From the NCBI GenBank assembly GCA_018676675.1, contig JABHEG010000004.1, positions 1-41,667 on the forward strand: a stretch of 41,667 bases of DNA, in the 5' to 3' direction. Below, one piece after another: positions 8,194 through 17,298 of the stretch. Source of the DNA: Lentisphaerota bacterium (GTDB taxonomy: Bacteria > Verrucomicrobiota > Lentisphaeria > Oligosphaerales > JABHEG01). The stretch's first letter is position 1, and the number at the start of each line of letters is the position of its first letter. Under the pieces are notes generated by a model, which was not told where the DNA came from, did no database searches, and was given only the letters and a program-made list of their open reading frames with translations. The position numbers and the translations under genes were made by a program.

Positions 8194-9762
8194 TCAAAGT
8201 GAAAGGTCCTGAAGCCCCCATATCTGGAACTCGCGATGGCCATTCGCCTCGGCCCTCGTCCGCTGGCCACCGGCAACGGCACAGATGACGTCGAAGATGC
8301 TCTCGCCAACGGAGTCGATGGAGTCCCGACCTTCGAGGATTCCCCCTGCGTTGAGGTCCATGTCGTCACGCATCCGGGCGTACAGCGCCGAGCTGCCGGC
8401 GACCTTTATCACCGGCACGATGGCGTTGCCAATTGGCGTTCCGAGACCGGTGGTGAACACGACAACCGTGGCTCCGCCACCCACGACGCCAGGCAGCGAC
8501 TCCTGGTCATACCCCGGTCCCTGCATGACATGGAGTCCCTTCCCGGCGACAGGTGTCCCGTAGTCGAGGACGCCCTCCACCCGCGTCGTGCCAGCTTTGA
8601 CGATGGCGCCAAGGGATTTGATCGCTATGTTCAGGAGCCCGGCACGGATGTTCCCGGCACTGCGATTCTCTCCCAGGGCCACGCCAAGCCTTGCGGCCTG
8701 CTCCACGTACCAATCCACAAGGGCATAGATCTGTTTCCCGACCTCCGCGTTGCGCCCGCGCCGGGCCAGTACGTGCTCGGCACCACAGATTTCGGGGACC
8801 TCGGTAAGCAGCACTGTTCCGCCGCACTGAACCAAACGGTCAGACGTCCGCCCCAGGGCCGGGTTCGCAGACAGCCCGGAGAGCCCGTCCGACGCTCCAC
8901 ACTCAAGGCCAAGGACGAGTTCCGACACCGGAACAGAGCAACGCCGACAGTCAGAGACCTGCGGGACCATCTCCCGGACGGCGGCCAAGCCCGCCTCAAC
9001 CGCGGCTACGCTCCCCCCAACATCCTGGATTGTGATCCAGGAAACCGGCTTCTGCCAGGCGTCCAGCCCGCGCGCGCCAAGGTAGGCACGGAGGGCCTTT
9101 TGATTCGTCTTCTCACAGCCCAAATCGATGAACACTACCCCACCGACATTGGGGTGGGAAGCATAGGACGCCAGCATCCGGAACACGACGTCCACACTGG
9201 CCCCGTCAGGACAACCGCACCCCTTGTTGTGAGGGATCGCCACCACTCCATCCAGCCCCAGCGGCATTCCTGCCTCCGCCAGTTCACACTCACCCCGCCA
9301 AGCCACCTGCGTCGCTTCATGCGAGGCGCACATGCTCGTGGGTGCGATGAGAATCCAATTCCGCGTTCCGACGCGCCCGTCAGCTCGAGGAATCCCCTCG
9401 AATACAGGGCGCAACACTTCGTCAACATAGACGGGTGGAGGGTTGGACAAGTCCGGGGGGAGGTCTCTGACCAAGGGGATGTCGTCGGACATGGTCCGCG
9501 TCGAGACAAGCTGGCCAGGCGTCAAGCCAAGTGACGTACCGATCGGCTCACCGTACTGCCGCACCGCCTCGCCTCGAGGGATCCCACGCACGGCGAACCG
9601 ATGACCAGGGGCAACGTCGTCAACAACCACGACGGGGGGCATTCCGGCAAGAGACACCGATGTGTTGGCGGGGACGTCCTGGAAAGCAACGGCGACATTG
9701 TCGTCCGGAGACACCATGAGAGCCCGGCATTGGGGCTCATCCGTCTCGTGCGTCATGCCCAT
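8194..9762 (-). CDS. UxaA/altronate dehydratase-family protein (SAF domain plus catalytic domain)
   Basis: 522 residues. An N-terminal SAF domain (about 12-95) is fused to a UxaA catalytic domain (about 120-520). Family hallmarks include GRVGTRN (129-135), PHNKGCGCPDG near 177-187, LGLECGASDG and the C-terminal GNAIVPVIKV. UxaA/GarD enzymes are metal-dependent dehydratases converting altronate or galactarate to 2-keto-3-deoxy acids in the cytoplasm. Substrate cannot be decided here; E. coli UxaA is about 495 residues, so the length is normal. Start at 9762 has AGGAG six bases upstream. It follows clpX by about 90 bases on the same strand, but no other hexuronate genes are adjacent, so the functional context is weak. 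Sulfolactate-type relatives exist in this superfamily and cannot be excluded. Confidence 0.85.
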   Translation of the reverse strand: MGMTHETDEPQCRALMVSPDDNVAVAFQDVPANTSVSLAGMPPVVVVDDVAPGHRFAVRGIPRGEAVRQYGEPIGTSLGLTPGQLVSTRTMSDDIPLVRDLPPDLSNPPPVYVDEVLRPVFEGIPRADGRVGTRNWILIAPTSMCASHEATQVAWRGECELAEAGMPLGLDGVVAIPHNKGCGCPDGASVDVVFRMLASYASHPNVGGVVFIDLGCEKTNQKALRAYLGARGLDAWQKPVSWITIQDVGGSVAAVEAGLAAVREMVPQVSDCRRCSVPVSELVLGLECGASDGLSGLSANPALGRTSDRLVQCGGTVLLTEVPEICGAEHVLARRGRNAEVGKQIYALVDWYVEQAARLGVALGENRSAGNIRAGLLNIAIKSLGAIVKAGTTRVEGVLDYGTPVAGKGLHVMQGPGYDQESLPGVVGGGATVVVFTTGLGTPIGNAIVPVIKVAGSSALYARMRDDMDLNAGGILEGRDSIDSVGESIFDVICAVAGGQRTRAEANGHREFQIWGLQDLSL

Positions 9763-9852
9763 CGTTTCTCCTGTGGAGTCACTCCGAAGGTCAACAGAGA
9801 GGACCAAAGTCGGGAAGATGAGAATGGGAGGAAAAGTCCGGGCGCGCCATGC

Positions 9853-11163
9853 CTATGCGGATTTGCGTTCCGCATCCTCAGCGGAAGTGCGTAGGGTCAG
9901 CCGCGGAGGGCGTTCTCCCGTCACAACATCCGCGTCAACGGTACAGGCAACGACGTCCGCGCGCGACGGAACATCGTACATGATGTTCAGCATCACGTGC
10001 TCAAGAATCGCCCGGAGCCCGCGCGCGCCTGTTCCCTTTACGAGAGCGCCCTCGGCCAAAGCATCGAGGGCATCATCGGTGAAAACCAACTCCACCCCTT
10101 CCATCTCGAAGAGAGCCTGGTACTGCTTTACCAAAGCGTTGTTCGTCGCCGTCAGGATCTCGACCAGATCGTTCTTGCCGAGCTGTTTGAGAGTCGCAAC
10201 CACAGGCAGCCGCCCGGCGAACTCCGGAATCAAACCAAACTTGATCAGGTCTTCCGGTTCCACTCGTCCGAGGATTTCGGGATCGTCCTCTGCCAGGGCG
10301 GGCAGATGCTCCGCTTCCGAGGTCGTGCTGAATCCCAAGACCCGTCGACCAATCCGGCGATGGACCACCTGCTCAAGCCCGACGTACGCCCCGGCACAGA
10401 TGAAGAGAATGTGGCTCGTGTCAATCTGCAGGTATTCCTGGTGAGGATGCTTCCTGCCCCCCTTGGGAGGCACGTTCGCGACCGTTCCCTCAAGAATCTT
10501 CAATAGAGCCTGCTGCACCCCCTCCCCGGAAACATCTCGGGTTATCGACACGTTCTCCGTGCGCCGGGCGATCTTGTCGATCTCGTCCACATAAATGATG
10601 CCAACCTGAGCTCTCTCGATGTCGTAGTCTGCCGCCTGTACCAGGCGCAGAATGATGTTCTCGACATCCTCTCCGACATATCCGGCCTCGGTTAGAGTGG
10701 TCGCGTCGGTGATGGCGAAGGGGACGTCCAACCTCCTAGCCAGTGTCCGCGCCAGGAGCGTCTTCCCCGAGCCGGTTGGGCCGATCAGCAGAATATTGCT
10801 CTTCTCAATCTCGACCCCCTCGGCCTGACCGTCGGTCTTACGGGCATGCTGAAGACGTTTGTAGTGATTGTGAACAGCGACCGAGAGAACCTTCTTCACA
10901 TGGTGCTGCCCAACAACAAACTGATCAAGATAGTCCTTGATGTCCGACGGCTTGGGGACGGTCAACTCGGGAAGGGAGACGGGACGCTGTTCGGGCTCGC
11001 CTTCTGGATCGTCATTGGGACGCAGCATCCGGTTACAGACGTCAATGCAGTCTGAGCAGATGAAGACCCCGCTCGGGCTCGAGATCATCTGAGGCGCGTC
11101 GTCTCTCTCACGACCACAGAATGAACAGAATGGGTCCTTTGTGGAACGTCCCTTTGACGTCAT
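9853..11163 (-). CDS. clpX: ATP-dependent Clp protease ATP-binding subunit ClpX
   Basis: 436 residues, close to the usual 420-430. The N-terminal zinc-binding domain has C13, C16, C36 and C39. The AAA+ core has Walker A GPTGSGKT (128-135), pore loop GYVGED (161-166), Walker B IIYVDEID (189-196) and an RKH-type pore loop (237-239). An LGF motif after RIGRRV matches the IGF loop that docks on ClpP. It unfolds tagged proteins and feeds them to ClpP. Start at 11163 has AGGAG nine bases upstream. It is the last gene of tig-clpP-clpX, a widely conserved order, 62 bases after clpP. The C-terminal tail is short and charged. Confidence 0.98.
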   Translation of the reverse strand: MTSKGRSTKDPFCSFCGRERDDAPQMISSPSGVFICSDCIDVCNRMLRPNDDPEGEPEQRPVSLPELTVPKPSDIKDYLDQFVVGQHHVKKVLSVAVHNHYKRLQHARKTDGQAEGVEIEKSNILLIGPTGSGKTLLARTLARRLDVPFAITDATTLTEAGYVGEDVENIILRLVQAADYDIERAQVGIIYVDEIDKIARRTENVSITRDVSGEGVQQALLKILEGTVANVPPKGGRKHPHQEYLQIDTSHILFICAGAYVGLEQVVHRRIGRRVLGFSTTSEAEHLPALAEDDPEILGRVEPEDLIKFGLIPEFAGRLPVVATLKQLGKNDLVEILTATNNALVKQYQALFEMEGVELVFTDDALDALAEGALVKGTGARGLRAILEHVMLNIMYDVPSRADVVACTVDADVVTGERPPRLTLRTSAEDAERKSA

Positions 11164-11225
11164 CTGTGAGGGCTCCTGATGTCGGTACGTGTCGAACCGA
11201 ATGAACAGCGGGCGGGGGGGTGGGG

Positions 11226-11840
11226 TCAGTCGTCGCTCTTCTTCAGGTCCTTGGACTCAAGGATCTCGTCGACGAGCCCGTAGGCGGCGGCTTCCGCTGC
11301 TGACATGAAGTAATCGCGGTCGCTATCCAGTTTGATCTTGTCCACGTCCTGGCCTGTGTGTTCAGCCAGTATCCGGTAAAGGACTTCGCGGATTCGCAGG
11401 ATCTCTTCAGCTTGAATGCTGATGTCTGACGCCGTGCCCTCAACTCCTCCCATCGGCTGATGGATCATAATGCGAGCGTTAGGCAGAGCGTAGCGCTTCT
11501 TGGGAGCACCGGCAGCAAGCAGGATAGCCCCCATGCTGGCTGCCTGTCCAACGCAGTATGTCCGGACATCACAGCTGAGCATCTGCATGGTGTCGTAAAT
11601 CGCGAGACCGGCTGTCACCGACCCACCAGGGCTGTTGACGTAAAGGTCGATGTCCTTCTTTGGGTCCTCCGACTGGAGGTACAGCAGCTGGGCGATGAGC
11701 AGGTTGGCCACATGGTCGTCGACCGGCGTACCCAGCAACAGAATGCGATCTTTGAGAAGGCGTGAGTAGATGTCGTACCCACGTTCGCCGTGAGCAGTCT
11801 GCTCGACGACCATGGGGACATAAATCTGAGCGCGTTCCAT
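11226..11840 (-). CDS. clpP: ATP-dependent Clp protease proteolytic subunit ClpP
   Basis: 204-residue serine peptidase of family S14. The catalytic triad is S102 (QAASMGA), H127 (IMIHQPMGG) and D176 (DRDYFMS); spacings of 25 and 49 residues equal those of E. coli ClpP. The oxyanion region NSPGGSV is at 69-75. It assembles into a double heptameric ring degrading substrates delivered by ClpX. Start at 11840 begins 8 bases after the tig stop codon, with AGGAG inside the end of tig, so translational coupling is likely. Residues 1-20 probably include a short propeptide. Confidence 0.98.
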   Translation of the reverse strand: MERAQIYVPMVVEQTAHGERGYDIYSRLLKDRILLLGTPVDDHVANLLIAQLLYLQSEDPKKDIDLYVNSPGGSVTAGLAIYDTMQMLSCDVRTYCVGQAASMGAILLAAGAPKKRYALPNARIMIHQPMGGVEGTASDISIQAEEILRIREVLYRILAEHTGQDVDKIKLDSDRDYFMSAAEAAAYGLVDEILESKDLKKSDD

Positions 11841-11848
11841 AACGGGGT

Positions 11849-13189
11849 CTACTCCTGATCATCCGGCTTCGCTTCGATCTCTGCCTTCTCGACAAGGAAC
11901 GAAACAGTCTTGCCCTCACGAATGCCGACGATTACGTCTGAAATCCGTCCCGAATCACGCAACCTGCGGCGCAGCACCTTCGGGGACACGCGATGCATCT
12001 CGCTCATCGTGTCAAGTGCCTCCTCGATCTCCGGACGCTCGACAGTGATGTCCTCTTCGTCGGCGATGGCACCCAAAACGTAGTATCTTAAGAGCCGCTG
12101 ACGCGCCATGTCACCGGCGGTCTGCATCAACTCAGCCTGACGTTCCCGCAGTTGCCCTTCCTCTTTCCCTTGTCGCATCTCTTCCTGCACAAGGCGGAAA
12201 AACGTCTGATGCGTCTCACGCGACAGGACATTGGGGGGCAGTGGCAGGTCGACCTGAGACACGATCTGCTGGACAACAGCCTGGCGTGTCGCCTCAGTCT
12301 CTCTGCGGGTCTTGTCCATCTCGAGATTCTGCCGAATCCGCGCGCGAGCCTCGGAGGCATCTTCCGCCCCCACCTCTTTGGCCATATCGTCAGTGAACTC
12401 AGGTATCTGAGCTGCGTGGACTTCGATCACGTTGAACGCGTAGTCCGCCGACTGTCCGGCAAGGGCGGCCTCGCCATAGTCCTCCGGAAACTCCACTGTT
12501 ACAGCCTTCTCGGCGCCGGCTTCCAAGCCGGTGAGGGCGGCCATGGCACCGGGAATGAACTCAGGGTCGCGCAACGGCAACCATGTCTCTTCTGCGTCGA
12601 GCAGGAACGACGCTGTGTCAGGAGTTTCGACGTCCGGATCTGTCAACGTGGCATGGTACGTGACTTTCAGCAGGTCCCCCTGCTCGGCCGGGCGATCGAC
12701 CTGCTCGTACGTGGCCCGCTGCTGGAGCCACTGATTGATGACCTCCTGCACCGAGTCATCGTCCACTTCACCCTCGGAAATATCGACCGATATCCCGACG
12801 TACTCCGGAAGCTCGAAAGAGGGGGCCGTGTCAAACACAACCGCAAAGCAGAACGGAGCGTCTTCAGCAAGAGCAAGCGTGTCTTCATTCTCGACGCGTG
12901 GTCCTGTCTCGGGGACCAGCGACTCCGTCTCGCATGCTTCCTCGACCGCTTCGCGCAACAGACGAGTCTCGACTTCGCCGTTGATCTGCTTCTTGAACCG
13001 GCTCCTGAGCAGCGCCTTCGGAGCTTTGCCCACCCGGAAGCCCGGCACATTGGCCGAACGGCGGAGCTGTTTGATCACATCGTCAAAGGCGGATCGGACC
13101 CGTTCAACGGGGACCTCGATATCCAACTTGACATGACAAGGCTCAAGGCTCGTCCTCGAAACCATCAAAGCAGGGCTCTGGCTGTCCAC
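11849..13189 (-). CDS. tig: Trigger factor
   Basis: 446 residues. The ribosome-binding domain (about 12-125) contains the signature GFRVGKAP (50-57). An FKBP-like peptidyl-prolyl isomerase domain (about 160-255) and a helical C-terminal chaperone domain (about 260-446) follow. It binds nascent chains at the ribosome exit tunnel. The start is taken as GTG at 13189: GAGGA is 7 bases upstream, and the length then matches the family's usual 430-450. The first in-frame ATG at 13165 lacks a ribosome binding site, and a longer frame to 13375 reads as non-protein. It is first in tig-clpP-clpX, divergent from the KamA-like gene; a possible promoter lies around 13271-13299. Confidence 0.96.
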   Translation of the reverse strand: MDSQSPALMVSRTSLEPCHVKLDIEVPVERVRSAFDDVIKQLRRSANVPGFRVGKAPKALLRSRFKKQINGEVETRLLREAVEEACETESLVPETGPRVENEDTLALAEDAPFCFAVVFDTAPSFELPEYVGISVDISEGEVDDDSVQEVINQWLQQRATYEQVDRPAEQGDLLKVTYHATLTDPDVETPDTASFLLDAEETWLPLRDPEFIPGAMAALTGLEAGAEKAVTVEFPEDYGEAALAGQSADYAFNVIEVHAAQIPEFTDDMAKEVGAEDASEARARIRQNLEMDKTRRETEATRQAVVQQIVSQVDLPLPPNVLSRETHQTFFRLVQEEMRQGKEEGQLRERQAELMQTAGDMARQRLLRYYVLGAIADEEDITVERPEIEEALDTMSEMHRVSPKVLRRRLRDSGRISDVIVGIREGKTVSFLVEKAEIEAKPDDQE

Positions 13190-13270
13190 GGCTAGTTCCT
13201 CAAATGTCTCATTCAGATGAACGCAAAATCCCACGCAAAGGGAATTCCGTGCGCAAGCGCAAAGAGGCAT

Positions 13271-13299
13271 ACTATATTGCCATTCCGCCCGAAATCCAT
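13271..13299 (-). promoter_or_regulatory. Possible sigma70 promoter for tig-clpP-clpX
   Basis: On the minus strand TATAGT (13271-13276) is a good -10 element. The sequence 17 bases upstream (ATGGAT at 13294-13299) is a poor -35. Transcription would start about 75 bases before the tig GTG. The A+T-rich patch (ATACTATATT) stands out in a GC-rich region and could also serve the divergent KamA-like gene. Confidence 0.3.
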
Positions 13300-13416
13300 G
13301 CAGGACGGCTCCGCAGAAGGGCGTGCCCGGCGGCTCGAGCGCCACTCCCGACACAGCCTGCAGCCATCCAGCCACATCTACGTCAGACTACCGACGACTG
13401 AACCGAGAGACGAGGC

Positions 13417-14553
13417 ATGCCCAGCCCAGTCCAGCCAAATCCAGACGGGTTGCTCAACGCGATCCGGGAAGCGTGTGGCTCCCCTGCTCCACACGAGTGG
13501 GGAGACTGGCGCTGGCAACTGGAGAACTCGATCACAGACCCAGAATGGGTCGCTGAGGCCCTTCAACTCCCGTGGGGAAGGGAACACGAGGCGGACCATC
13601 TGCTCTCAACGTTCCCGATGAGTGTGACCCCCTACTACCTGTCGCTTGTCCAGCGCGCAGACTGGCGGGACCCGATCTTGAGACAATGTGTACCCGATCC
13701 CGCCGAGCTGCGGAACAGGCAAGCGGCCTCCCCGGACCCGCTGGCAGAGGAGAGGGATTCGCCAGTACCAGGCCTCGTCCACCGCTACCCTGACAGGGCC
13801 CTCCTGGTGACGACGAATTGGTGTGCTACACACTGCCGACACTGCATGCGCAAACGGACCTGGTCTACCGCTCGTTATACTCATTCAGTCGAGACGCTCG
13901 AGCCTGCATTCGCCTACCTTCAGGAGCACGCAGGCATACGGGAGGTCATCGTTTCGGGTGGCGACCCTCTTCTGCTCCCGGAGACCGTGCTCTCCACCTT
14001 GCTGGAACGCATCCACGCCATCCCTTCAGTTGAGGTGATACGCATTGGGACACGCCTCCCGGTTGTGCTGCCTCAACGGTTCACTTCAGCCTTCTGTGAG
14101 CGCCTGGCAGCCTGGGGACCGGTGTGGGTGGCAACCCACTTCAACCATCCGGCCGAGCTGACCACAGGGGCAATTGAAGCCTGCGGACGACTGTGCAGAG
14201 CTGGGATCCCCATCGTCAACCAGACGGTCCTGCTGAGAGGGGTTAACGACAGAGCGGACGTTCTACGCGAGCTGTTCACGGGGCTTTTGCGCGCGCGGGT
14301 GAAACCATACTATCTGTTCCATGGCGACCCTGTCGCGGGCGCTCTCCATTTCCGAACAGGCGTAGAGAAGGGGCTGGCTCTCATGGCCGAACTGCAGGGA
14401 CGCCTGTCCGGCCTGGCCCTGCCGACATTTGCCATCGATCTGCCTGACGGCCACGGCAAGGTCCGCCTGCACCCGACCGGGGCCTGTGGGATCTCCGGTG
14501 ATGGAGCGGCTTTGTACAAGAGCTACAGGGACGCCACCGTCCGCTACACATGA
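13417..14553 (+). CDS. KamA-family radical SAM protein (lysine 2,3-aminomutase-like)
   Basis: 378 residues. The radical SAM cluster motif C136-x3-C140-x2-C143 (CATHCRHC) is followed by SAM-binding GGDP (181-184). Residues used by lysine 2,3-aminomutase are retained: D304 (FHGDPVAG) and D341 (FAIDLPDG) for the lysine ammonium group, and K348 in the GHGK loop for PLP. HFRTG at 311-315 is also family-typical. These features favour true lysine 2,3-aminomutase-type chemistry (L-lysine to beta-lysine) over the EpmB branch, but EF-P modification remains possible. No EpmA or EF-P gene is nearby. It is somewhat shorter than the clostridial enzyme. It is transcribed divergently from tig and ends about 200 bases before rpsD. 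The ribosome binding site is weak (GACGAGG directly before ATG). Confidence 0.88.
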   Translation: MPSPVQPNPDGLLNAIREACGSPAPHEWGDWRWQLENSITDPEWVAEALQLPWGREHEADHLLSTFPMSVTPYYLSLVQRADWRDPILRQCVPDPAELRNRQAASPDPLAEERDSPVPGLVHRYPDRALLVTTNWCATHCRHCMRKRTWSTARYTHSVETLEPAFAYLQEHAGIREVIVSGGDPLLLPETVLSTLLERIHAIPSVEVIRIGTRLPVVLPQRFTSAFCERLAAWGPVWVATHFNHPAELTTGAIEACGRLCRAGIPIVNQTVLLRGVNDRADVLRELFTGLLRARVKPYYLFHGDPVAGALHFRTGVEKGLALMAELQGRLSGLALPTFAIDLPDGHGKVRLHPTGACGISGDGAALYKSYRDATVRYT

Positions 14554-14570
14554 CGCCGGTGCCGCCCTGC

Positions 14571-14598
14571 TTGCACAGCACCGTTCAGGGGGTAAATT
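14571..14598 (+). promoter_or_regulatory. Predicted sigma70 promoter for rpsD
   Basis: TTGCAC (14571-14576), a 16-base spacer and TAAATT (14593-14598) form a reasonable -35/-10 pair just after the KamA-like gene. Transcription would start about 150 bases before rpsD, leaving a GC-rich leader with several short inverted repeats. S4 is known to repress its own operon in several bacteria, so a regulatory leader is conceivable, but no known S4 leader motif was recognised. Confidence 0.5.
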
Positions 14599-14754
14599 AG
14601 TGGGCTGATTACATGAGAAAGGCTCGCCTCGGGCCGCGAACGGGTCCCTCCCGGTCGGCTCGAGTCCTCTGCCACAAGAAGGCGATGGGACGTAACGCGT
14701 ATTGGCGGGCGGAGAAAGAGGCTTGGTAGCCTCGTCAACTGAACAGGAGCAAGA

Positions 14755-15354
14755 ATGAAGCGCGGACCAAAGCACAAATTGTGTCGCCGCCTGGGCGCCT
14801 GCGTCTGGGGAAACCCGAAGTGCCCGAGCGCACGTCGTCCGTATTCCGCAGGCCAGCATGGTAACTCCCGCCGGCGCCGGAAAATCTCGACCTATGGTGA
14901 GCTGCTCCTGGAGAAACAGAAGCTGCGCGCCCACTACTCACTCAATGAGCAACAGCTGCGCTTCGCCTATAAGAAGGCCAAGGCCGGTGACGGGGCGACT
15001 GGTGAAAAGCTCCTGCGGAACCTTGAGATGCGCCTTTCCATGGTCGTCTTCCGCAGTGGGTTGGCTCCCTCTATCTTTGCCGCCAAGCAAGCCGTGTCTC
15101 ACCGACATGTGCTTGTGGATGGCAAGGTGGTCAACCGTAACGGGTATCGCCTGAAGCCGGGCCAAGTCGTGTCCGTGAGCGCTCAGCGCTCACCGGCTAT
15201 CGCAAGTATCGCTCAGAGCACGGACGTCGTGCCTCCGCCATACTTGGAAGTCGACAAAGAGAACGTCAAGGTGACCGTCGCTCGGGAACCCCTGCTGGAC
15301 GAGATCCCGGCCAATGTTGAGATCATGCGCGTTGTCGAGTACTACGCTCGGTAG
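14755..15354 (+). CDS. rpsD: 30S ribosomal protein S4
   Basis: 199-residue primary 16S rRNA-binding protein of the small subunit. The N-terminal S4 region has PYSAGQHG and the YG-LLEKQKLR motif (about 47-58); the S4 RNA-binding domain spans about 92-150 (VSHRHVLVDGKVVN). The N-terminus holds three cysteines (10, 16, 23) where zinc-binding S4 forms have four, so it appears intermediate between C+ and C- types. The GQHG form and the ending VVEYYAR resemble PVC-superphylum S4 proteins. GGAGC lies 5-6 bases upstream of ATG. It stands alone rather than in an rpsM-rpsK-rpoA cluster and has its own promoter and terminator. Confidence 0.97.
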   Translation: MKRGPKHKLCRRLGACVWGNPKCPSARRPYSAGQHGNSRRRRKISTYGELLLEKQKLRAHYSLNEQQLRFAYKKAKAGDGATGEKLLRNLEMRLSMVVFRSGLAPSIFAAKQAVSHRHVLVDGKVVNRNGYRLKPGQVVSVSAQRSPAIASIAQSTDVVPPPYLEVDKENVKVTVAREPLLDEIPANVEIMRVVEYYAR

Positions 15355-15388
15355 ACGACTGGCTCAACGACCGCTTATGACAACAACG

Positions 15389-15424
15389 ACGGGAGCCACA
15401 CTGACCGTGGCTCCCGTTTTTTTT
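15389..15424 (+). terminator. Rho-independent terminator after rpsD
   Basis: An 11-bp perfect stem (ACGGGAGCCAC at 15389-15399 with GTGGCTCCCGT at 15407-15417) closes a 7-base loop. Eight T residues run at 15417-15424. It lies 35 bases after the rpsD stop codon. This is the clearest intrinsic terminator in the window. Confidence 0.95.
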
Positions 15425-15587
15425 CGCTCGGCTCTCCAGGACGGCCGTCCCATTGCGGGCGACTGGCTCGGGAGTTAGAGTAAGCTCGCAGCCTGAACAG
15501 TTCCCGCTGCCCACAACGAGCACGAAAACATGGATGGCCCCGCCCAGTGGCCTGGGCAATGGTCAGCAAGGCAAAGGGGTTCGAGGC

Positions 15588-16607
15588 TTGGCAAAACAAA
15601 ATATAGACTGGGCGAATCTTGGGTTCAGCTACCTGCAGACCGATTGCCATGTCCGACACGTGTGGCGGGACGGCAAGTGGGACGACGGCGAGCTGGTCAC
15701 AGAGCCTTTCTTCAATGTACATATCGCAGCAACGGCACTGCACTATGGACAGTCGATCTTCGAGGGGCTCAAAGCATTCCGCTGCAAAGACGGCGAAGTC
15801 CGACTCTTCAGGGCCGATGCCAATGCCAGGCGCATGGCCAACTCAGCCCGTCGCATGTGCATGGCGGAGGTGCCCGAAGAGCTGTTCCTGAACGCTGTGA
15901 AGCGGGTGGTTGCGGCCAACATCGACTACGTCCCTCCGTACGGAACGGGAGGATCCCTCTACGTCCGCCCTCTGCTCTTCGGCAGTGGTGCTCAGATCGG
16001 CGTCAATCCCGCCGATGAGTATGTTTTCATGGTATTTGTGTTGCCGGTTGGCGCATACTACAAAGGGGGGCTCAAACCTGTCCGAGCCGTGGTGTTGGAC
16101 GACTACGACCGCTCCGCTCCCCTGGGCGTTGGCCATGTCAAAGTCGCGGGAAACTACGCCGCCAGCCTGGAGCCTCACCGGATTGCCCACGACAAAGGCT
16201 TCGCGGTCGAACTCTACCTCGATGCGCGAGAACACTCCTACATTGAGGAGTTCGGGACGTCCAACTTCATCGGGATCTCTCAGGACGGTGGCTACGTGAC
16301 AGCGGCGTCGAGTTCCATCCTTCCCAGCGTGACCAATGCCAGCCTTCAGACCATCGCGGCCGACATGGGGATGGATGTGGCAGTTCGCCCAATCCCGTTT
16401 GCTGAAGTCCCCAGTTTCGCGGAGATCGGGGCCTGCGGAACGGCCGTAGTCATCACCCCTGTCAACGAAATCGTCCGTGATGGCGAGAGTATCAAGATCG
16501 GTCCCACGGACGGTTGCGGCCCAGTCCTGCAGAAGCTCTACACCCGGATGACAGCGATTCAGTACGGGGAGGCGCCCGACCCATTCGGTTGGACCGTGCC
16601 GGTGTAA
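15588..16607 (+). CDS. ilvE: Branched-chain amino acid aminotransferase
   Basis: 339 residues, PLP fold type IV, type II BCAT subgroup. The N-terminal IDWANLGFSY and the ALHYGQSIFEGLKAFR motif (50-65) are diagnostic. PLP lysine is K185 (VGHVKVAGNY), followed by the YIEEFGTSNFIG cofactor motif (218-229). It interconverts Leu, Ile and Val with their 2-oxo acids. The start is placed at TTG 15588 because AGGGG lies 8 bases upstream, the length matches the family, and sequence before it is not protein-like. An ATG at 15534 in the same frame would add 18 residues. It may pair metabolically with the isopropylmalate dehydrogenase-like gene at 34.8 kb. Confidence 0.94.
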   Translation: MAKQNIDWANLGFSYLQTDCHVRHVWRDGKWDDGELVTEPFFNVHIAATALHYGQSIFEGLKAFRCKDGEVRLFRADANARRMANSARRMCMAEVPEELFLNAVKRVVAANIDYVPPYGTGGSLYVRPLLFGSGAQIGVNPADEYVFMVFVLPVGAYYKGGLKPVRAVVLDDYDRSAPLGVGHVKVAGNYAASLEPHRIAHDKGFAVELYLDAREHSYIEEFGTSNFIGISQDGGYVTAASSSILPSVTNASLQTIAADMGMDVAVRPIPFAEVPSFAEIGACGTAVVITPVNEIVRDGESIKIGPTDGCGPVLQKLYTRMTAIQYGEAPDPFGWTVPV

Positions 16608-16695
16608 CTTCGGTCAGCAGGGGTCCAATAAACGCCGGTCCAAAGACGTTGTTTCTGTGACGAGACAGTTTCTGCATGCTGGAGAGCGAGGCACT

Positions 16696-17298
16696 GTGAA
16701 CCAGGAAAATACATTCACACAGACTGCAACCGGTTACTCTGAAGTCGAGCCTCTTGTCGATGCTTCGGACAAGAAGTTGCTCCGGTGGATGCGGAACGGG
16801 CGACCGGGGGCCTTCGAGGAGCTGTTCGCGCGGTATGAAACACGGTTGATCGCCTATGCGACTCGGTACGTGGGCTCGCCGGATCTGGCCCGAGATGTCT
16901 GCCAGGAGATCTTCCTGAAACTCATCTCCAAACCGCCGCGCATTCTCATCTGCGACAGCTTGGCTCCCTGGCTCTTCAGAGTCACCCGTAACCTGGCAAT
17001 CGACAAGCGGCGGCGGCGCAAGTTCGAGATCCACGAGGAAGACGCTGAAATGCCCGAGCCGAGGGCAGAGGGCAACCCACTGGTCAGTCTCTCAAGGAAG
17101 AGCGATGTGGAAATGGTCCGGTCCCTGGTGGAATCACTCCCGACCGACTTGAGGGACGTGGTCGAACTCAGAATCGATGGGGGCGTATCCTTCAAGAATA
17201 TCGCGGTGCTGCTGGACATTCCTCAGGGAACAGCCCTGTGGCGGATGCACCGAGCGGTACAGGTCCTGAGACAGGAGTGGAGACGCCATGAGCCGTAG
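16696..17298 (+). CDS. ECF-type RNA polymerase sigma factor
   Basis: 200 residues with sigma region 2 (about 37-107; AFEELFARYETRL, DVCQEIFLKL, PWLFRVTRNLAIDKRRR) and region 4 (about 140-192; LVESLPTDLRDVVELR, SFKNIAVLLDIPQGTALWRMHRA). It recruits RNA polymerase to specific promoters and is normally held inactive by an anti-sigma factor. The start GTG at 16696 is supported by GAGG 5 bases upstream; a GTG at 16657 lacks one. The stop overlaps the anti-sigma gene by 11 bases, indicating translational coupling. The target regulon is unknown. Its own promoter was not identified. Confidence 0.95.
   Translation: MNQENTFTQTATGYSEVEPLVDASDKKLLRWMRNGRPGAFEELFARYETRLIAYATRYVGSPDLARDVCQEIFLKLISKPPRILICDSLAPWLFRVTRNLAIDKRRRRKFEIHEEDAEMPEPRAEGNPLVSLSRKSDVEMVRSLVESLPTDLRDVVELRIDGGVSFKNIAVLLDIPQGTALWRMHRAVQVLRQEWRRHEP

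Noticed and set aside
8236..9534. 432-codon open frame on the plus strand
   Set aside because: It is entirely antisense to the UxaA-family gene, rich in His/Arg/Gly from GC-skewed complement codons, and has no domain or ribosome binding site.
12152..13195. 347-codon open frame on the plus strand
   Set aside because: Antisense to tig, whose ribosome-binding and FKBP-like domains are clear.
14600..14700. tRNA-like stretch (CTCGAGTCC followed by TCTGCCACA) in the rpsD leader
   Set aside because: The T-stem and acceptor stem do not pair on either strand, and no anticodon arm can be built.
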